Source of the DNA: Oscillospiraceae bacterium
Lineage (GTDB): Bacteria > Bacillota > Clostridia > Oscillospirales > Oscillospiraceae
Length of the DNA: 36,318 nucleotides
Assembly (NCBI GenBank): GCA_017408525.1
Contig: JAFQUN010000103.1
Coordinates: 1 to 36,318, forward strand
Direction of reading: 5' to 3'
The notes beneath the pieces were generated by a model. It had not been told where the DNA came from. It was given only the letters and a program-made list of their open reading frames with translations, and searched no databases. Positions 33,479 to 36,318 of the stretch are shown here, piece after piece; the stretch's first letter is position 1; each line of letters begins with the position of its first letter. Both the position numbers and the translations under genes were made by a program.

Positions 33479-33727
33479 ATGAGTACGAGCAAACTCCCCA
33501 ATCTTCAGGACACATTCCTCTCCCGCGCCCGCAAGCAGGGCGTTCCCGTCACTGTTTTTTTGATGAACGGGTTTCAAATGCGCGGCGTTATCACCGCGTT
33601 TGACAGTTTTACCGTCGCGCTTGATACCGACGGAAAGCAGCAGATCATTTATAAGCACGCCATCTCCACGCTCGTTCCGGCGCATCCTGTCGAGCTGCGT
33701 GAGCACAGCGAGGAGGTGGACGCGTAA
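33479..33727 (+). CDS. hfq: RNA chaperone Hfq
   Basis: Hfq is a hexameric Sm-like protein that binds A-rich and U-rich RNA and small RNAs. The 82-residue product has the N-terminal helix [17 protein letters not shown], the Sm1 strands [20 protein letters not shown], and the Sm2 signature IIYKHAIST. It has only a short acidic tail, as in Firmicutes. Substitutions within otherwise conserved Sm1 positions (QMRG for QLKG) are mild. It follows miaA as in many bacteria. The leader hairpin at 33443-33473 may control it. Confidence 0.96.
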   Translation: MSTSKLPNLQDTFLSRARKQGVPVTVFLMNGFQMRGVITAFDSFTVALDTDGKQQIIYKHAISTLVPAHPVELREHSEEVDA

Positions 33728-33745
33728 CACAAAAGAAGGTACACC

Positions 33746-34993
33746 ATGAAAGGCTCCTCCGTTATCGGAAAATTGACCATGCTCTTTTTGGCTCTGGGCG
33801 TCGCTGTCTACTTCGGCGTGCAGGGATATCTCTATGCAGCAAACCCTCTGACGACCACCGTTGCGTACACCTATGCAGCGCAAACGACTGTCGCTTTGGA
33901 GGGTTTTGTTGTGCGTGAGGAGGCTGTCATCCCGTCCGAGGGAGGGCTTTTGCGTGTTGTTTGCGCCGAGGGCGCGCGCGTTGCCGCGGGAGAGACGATC
34001 GCAACGGTCTACGCCTCGTCCGACGCGCTTGTGCGCGAGGATACGCTGCGCGCGCTGCAGGAGGAGCTTTTGCTCATGCAGTTTGCACAGGCAACGGCAC
34101 TTTCGCCGGAGACGACGCTTCGCATGGACAGCGATATTGAAGACCAGCTTCTTTCCGTCCGTGCGCAGCTTTCACAGGGCAACCTTGAAAAGGTGTCCGA
34201 TGACGCGCAGGAGCTCAAAACGCTCATCCGCCGCCGCAACTACGCCTGCGGCGACGCGGCTGAGGCGCAAGCGGGCATCGATGCGCTCACCGCGCAGATC
34301 CGCGAGCTGAACTCCCTCAACCGTGAGAGCGTGCGCTCCGTTAAAGCGGATGCTCCGGCTGCTTTTTCCGCCGTTGTCGACGGTTATGAGTATGTGCTCA
34401 CGCCGCAAACACTTGCAGAGATGACGCCGACCGCCTTTGCCGCCGTGAAGCCTGATGAGGCGGTGCGTTCGGATGTGGGAAAGCTCATCTCGGGCAGCAC
34501 ATGGTATTATGCCGCCCTTCTTTCCGAGGCGGACGCCGCACTTCTTAACGAACGCGACGAGGTGACGCTTCGCTTCTCGCGCGGGCTTGACTTTGACATT
34601 TCGATGCGTGTCGAGCGCATCTCAAAAGCGGAGAACGGGCGGCGGCTCGTTGTCTTTTCCTCCGACCGCTATCTTGCCGAGGCAACGCTCCTGCGCCGCC
34701 AGAGCGCGGAGCTCGTCCTTGGTGAATATGACGGTATCCGCGTCCCGAACAACGCCCTTCGCGTTTTGGAAGATGAGGACGGCGGGAAAACGACAGGTGT
34801 TTACTGCCTTGTCGGACTTACCGCTCACTTTAAGCCCGTGGAGGTCCTCTACCGCGGGGAGGATTATTATATCGTCGCACCGGTGAAGATCGAAAGCGCG
34901 AACGAGTCGCGCATTTTGCTCTACACCCTGCGCGCGGGGGATGAGATCATCATCACCGCAAACGATCTGTACGATGGAAAGGTGGTTGGCTGA
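33746..34993 (+). CDS. HlyD-like membrane-anchored protein of the division cluster
   Basis: The 415-residue protein has one N-terminal membrane segment (about 9-30). A biotinyl-lipoyl-like hairpin region follows (FVVREEAVIPSEGGLLRVVC, then EGARVAAGETIATVYAS), with a helical coiled segment (about 105-200) and beta-rich C-terminal domains. The plan resembles periplasmic adaptor proteins of the HlyD family, but no transporter lies beside it. It ends 1 bp before ylmE and precedes sepF and divIVA. A role in envelope or division is therefore an inference from context only. Confidence 0.7.
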   Translation: MKGSSVIGKLTMLFLALGVAVYFGVQGYLYAANPLTTTVAYTYAAQTTVALEGFVVREEAVIPSEGGLLRVVCAEGARVAAGETIATVYASSDALVREDTLRALQEELLLMQFAQATALSPETTLRMDSDIEDQLLSVRAQLSQGNLEKVSDDAQELKTLIRRRNYACGDAAEAQAGIDALTAQIRELNSLNRESVRSVKADAPAAFSAVVDGYEYVLTPQTLAEMTPTAFAAVKPDEAVRSDVGKLISGSTWYYAALLSEADAALLNERDEVTLRFSRGLDFDISMRVERISKAENGRRLVVFSSDRYLAEATLLRRQSAELVLGEYDGIRVPNNALRVLEDEDGGKTTGVYCLVGLTAHFKPVEVLYRGEDYYIVAPVKIESANESRILLYTLRAGDEIIITANDLYDGKVVG

Positions 34994-34994
34994 A

Positions 34995-35693
34995 ATGACG
35001 ATTTCCGAAAATCTTGCAGCTATCCGGCAGCGCATCGCGCTTGCCGCGGAGGAGTCGGGACGCAAAGCGTCCGACATCACGCTTGTGGGCGCAAGCAAGA
35101 TGAACGATGCGGACGCCTGCCGCGCGGCGATCGAAGCGGGTATCGACGCACTCGGCGAAAACCGCGTGCAGGAGATGCTCCAAAAACTGGAGGAAAATGC
35201 CTATGACGGCGCGCCGCTGCATTTTATCGGGCATTTGCAGCGCAACAAGGTCCGTCAGGTCGTGGGCGTTGCGTCGCTGATCCAGTCGGTCGGGTCGACG
35301 GCACTTTTGGATGAGATCGAGCGGCACGCCGAAAAGCGCGGCATCGTGCAGGACATCCTCCTTGAGGTCAATGTCGGCGGCGAGGCGGCAAAAAGCGGCT
35401 TTGCACCGGAGGAGACCTTTGCCGCCGCGCAGTATGCAAAAACACTTCCCCACATCCGCGTACTCGGTCTTATGACCGTTCCCCCCATCGCGTCCGAAGC
35501 GCACGGAAGTGTGCCGTATTTTGAAAAAGTACGCGCGCTTTATGTTGACATAAATGAAAAATTGTTTCATAATGGGTTTGTATATCTATCGATGGGTATG
35601 AGTGACGATTTTGAGGACGCCATCCGCGCGGGCGCAAATATGGTTCGCGTCGGCTCCGCGATTTTCGGCGCGCGGAATTACGGCAGCGTCTGA
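34995..35693 (+). CDS. ylmE: YggS/YlmE family pyridoxal phosphate homeostasis protein
   Basis: This 232-residue TIM-barrel protein binds PLP through a lysine in LVGASKM (Lys35) and has no known catalytic reaction. Family members maintain vitamin B6 balance. The other signature segments are present: GENRVQEMLQK, HFIGHLQRNKVRQVV, LEVNVGGEAAKSGF, and the C-terminal LSMGMSDDFEDAIRAGANMV and RVGSAIFG. It is next to sepF, as in most Firmicutes. Confidence 0.95.
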   Translation: MTISENLAAIRQRIALAAEESGRKASDITLVGASKMNDADACRAAIEAGIDALGENRVQEMLQKLEENAYDGAPLHFIGHLQRNKVRQVVGVASLIQSVGSTALLDEIERHAEKRGIVQDILLEVNVGGEAAKSGFAPEETFAAAQYAKTLPHIRVLGLMTVPPIASEAHGSVPYFEKVRALYVDINEKLFHNGFVYLSMGMSDDFEDAIRAGANMVRVGSAIFGARNYGSV

Positions 35694-35728
35694 TCTTCGC
35701 ACGATCCTATGACTTGGAGGTTTGACTG

Positions 35729-36190
35729 ATGGGCATTTTTGACGATCTGAAAAGATGGGCGCATCCCTACGACGATGAGGATGAGGAATTTGAAGAATCC
35801 TTCGCTGAGCCTGCTCCGCGAAATGCTGCGCCCGTTGTTATCGACCGCCGCAGAGATGAGCGCAGAGTTTCCGCTGATGACCGGCGTGACAAGGTCGTGA
35901 ATATCAACGCTACGACGCAGCTGAAGGTCGTTCTCATCAAGCCCGAAACTTTCGAGGCTGCGACCGAGATCGCCGACCATTTCAAAAAGAAGCACACCGT
36001 GGTCGTGAACCTTGAGTCGACCAACAAGGATATCGCGCGCCGCCTGATCGACTTCCTCTCCGGCGTTGCCTACACAGGCGAGGGAAAGATCAAAAAGGTC
36101 GCCGCCAACACGTTTATCGTCACACCGTATCATGTCGATATCATGGGCGACCTGCTCGACGAGCTTGAGAGCAGCGGCTTCTATTTCTAA
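35729..36190 (+). CDS. sepF: Cell division protein SepF
   Basis: SepF anchors FtsZ to the membrane and aligns the Z-ring polymers. The 153-residue product has the N-terminal amphipathic membrane helix (MGIFDDLKRWAHP), an acidic/Arg-rich linker (17-55), and the C-terminal ring-forming domain. That domain includes VVLIKPETFEAATEIADHFK, VVVNLESTNKDIARRLIDFL and the YVTP-like IVTPYHVDI end. GGAGG (35716-35720) precedes the ATG. It lies between ylmE and divIVA. Confidence 0.96.
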   Translation: MGIFDDLKRWAHPYDDEDEEFEESFAEPAPRNAAPVVIDRRRDERRVSADDRRDKVVNINATTQLKVVLIKPETFEAATEIADHFKKKHTVVVNLESTNKDIARRLIDFLSGVAYTGEGKIKKVAANTFIVTPYHVDIMGDLLDELESSGFYF

Positions 36191-36214
36191 ATACAACAAC
36201 GGGGGGATTTTACC

Positions 36215-36318
36215 ATGTTGACACCGCAGGAAGTTTCCAACCGCGCCTTTTCAAAGGCTGTCATGGGCGGATACAATATGAGCATGGTCGACGAGTTTCT
36301 TGACGAGCTGACCGACGA
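36215..36318 (+). CDS. divIVA: DivIVA domain protein, N-terminal part only
   Basis: The first 34 codons read MLTPQEVSNRAFSKAVMGGY, then NMSMVDEFLDELTD, and the gene runs off the window. This is the conserved membrane-curvature-binding N-terminus of DivIVA (LTPQ-I-x-N-x-x-F and GGY-x-x-x-VDxFLD). A G-run SD (36201-36206) precedes the ATG. Its position after sepF is the standard Gram-positive arrangement. Confidence 0.88.
   Translation, partial: MLTPQEVSNRAFSKAVMGGYNMSMVDEFLDELTD

Noticed and set aside
1..36318. tRNA or rRNA genes
   Set aside because: I saw no cloverleaf with a conserved T-loop or CCA end and no rRNA sequence.

Overview
The window looks like chromosomal DNA from a GC-rich (roughly 60% by eye) member of the Clostridia, probably near the Oscillospirales. 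The evidence is the Gram-positive division cluster ylmE-sepF-divIVA, the miaB-mutS-mutL-miaA-hfq block, a MutL carrying a DxHAxxE-type endonuclease motif with no mutH in view, an SdpI/SdpR pair and a YtrA-type GntR/ABC operon. The genus cannot be read from the sequence. I see no rRNA, tRNA, CRISPR array, transposase or prophage gene.

Layout. 1-6.6 kb (+): mnmE, a DegV protein, prmA, a membrane-anchored metallophosphoesterase and mnmG. 6.7-8.5 kb (-): a CofE-like ligase and a DUF4241 protein. 9.2-11.7 kb (+): an XRE regulator and lepA. 11.9-15.4 kb (-): an autoregulated GntR/ABC operon that starts with an unannotated 28-residue membrane peptide. 15.4-19.9 kb (-): a YbjN-like protein, a GNAT protein and a 1015-residue protein built from two copies of a PI3/4-kinase-like domain. 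20.0-21.1 kb (-): sdpR-sdpI. 21.1-23.2 kb (+): a polysaccharide deacetylase and a bactofilin. 23.3-23.9 kb (-): inorganic pyrophosphatase. 24.0 kb to the end (+): miaB, mutS, a CPBP protease, mutL, a flavodoxin-like oxidoreductase, miaA, hfq, an HlyD-like envelope protein, ylmE, sepF and the start of divIVA.

The known genes fall into three themes: tRNA modification and translation (MnmE/MnmG, MiaA/MiaB, PrmA, LepA), mismatch repair with Hfq, and envelope and division (deacetylase, bactofilin, HlyD-like protein, SepF, DivIVA).

Two things stand out. First, six intergenic spaces hold non-coding repeats of two related families. Family A (three copies, one cut by the window edge) is a palindrome of about 590 bp ending in three hairpins on each side. 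Family B (three copies) is about 170 bp with an invariant 13-nt loop. Stem sequences differ between copies while base pairing is kept, which points to selection on structure. Every copy lies upstream of a housekeeping gene, and two lie between a recognisable promoter and the start codon. Second, the tandem kinase-like protein keeps the full set of kinase residues in both domains and sits in a compact operon of otherwise unexplained function. These are the best candidates for undescribed biology here.
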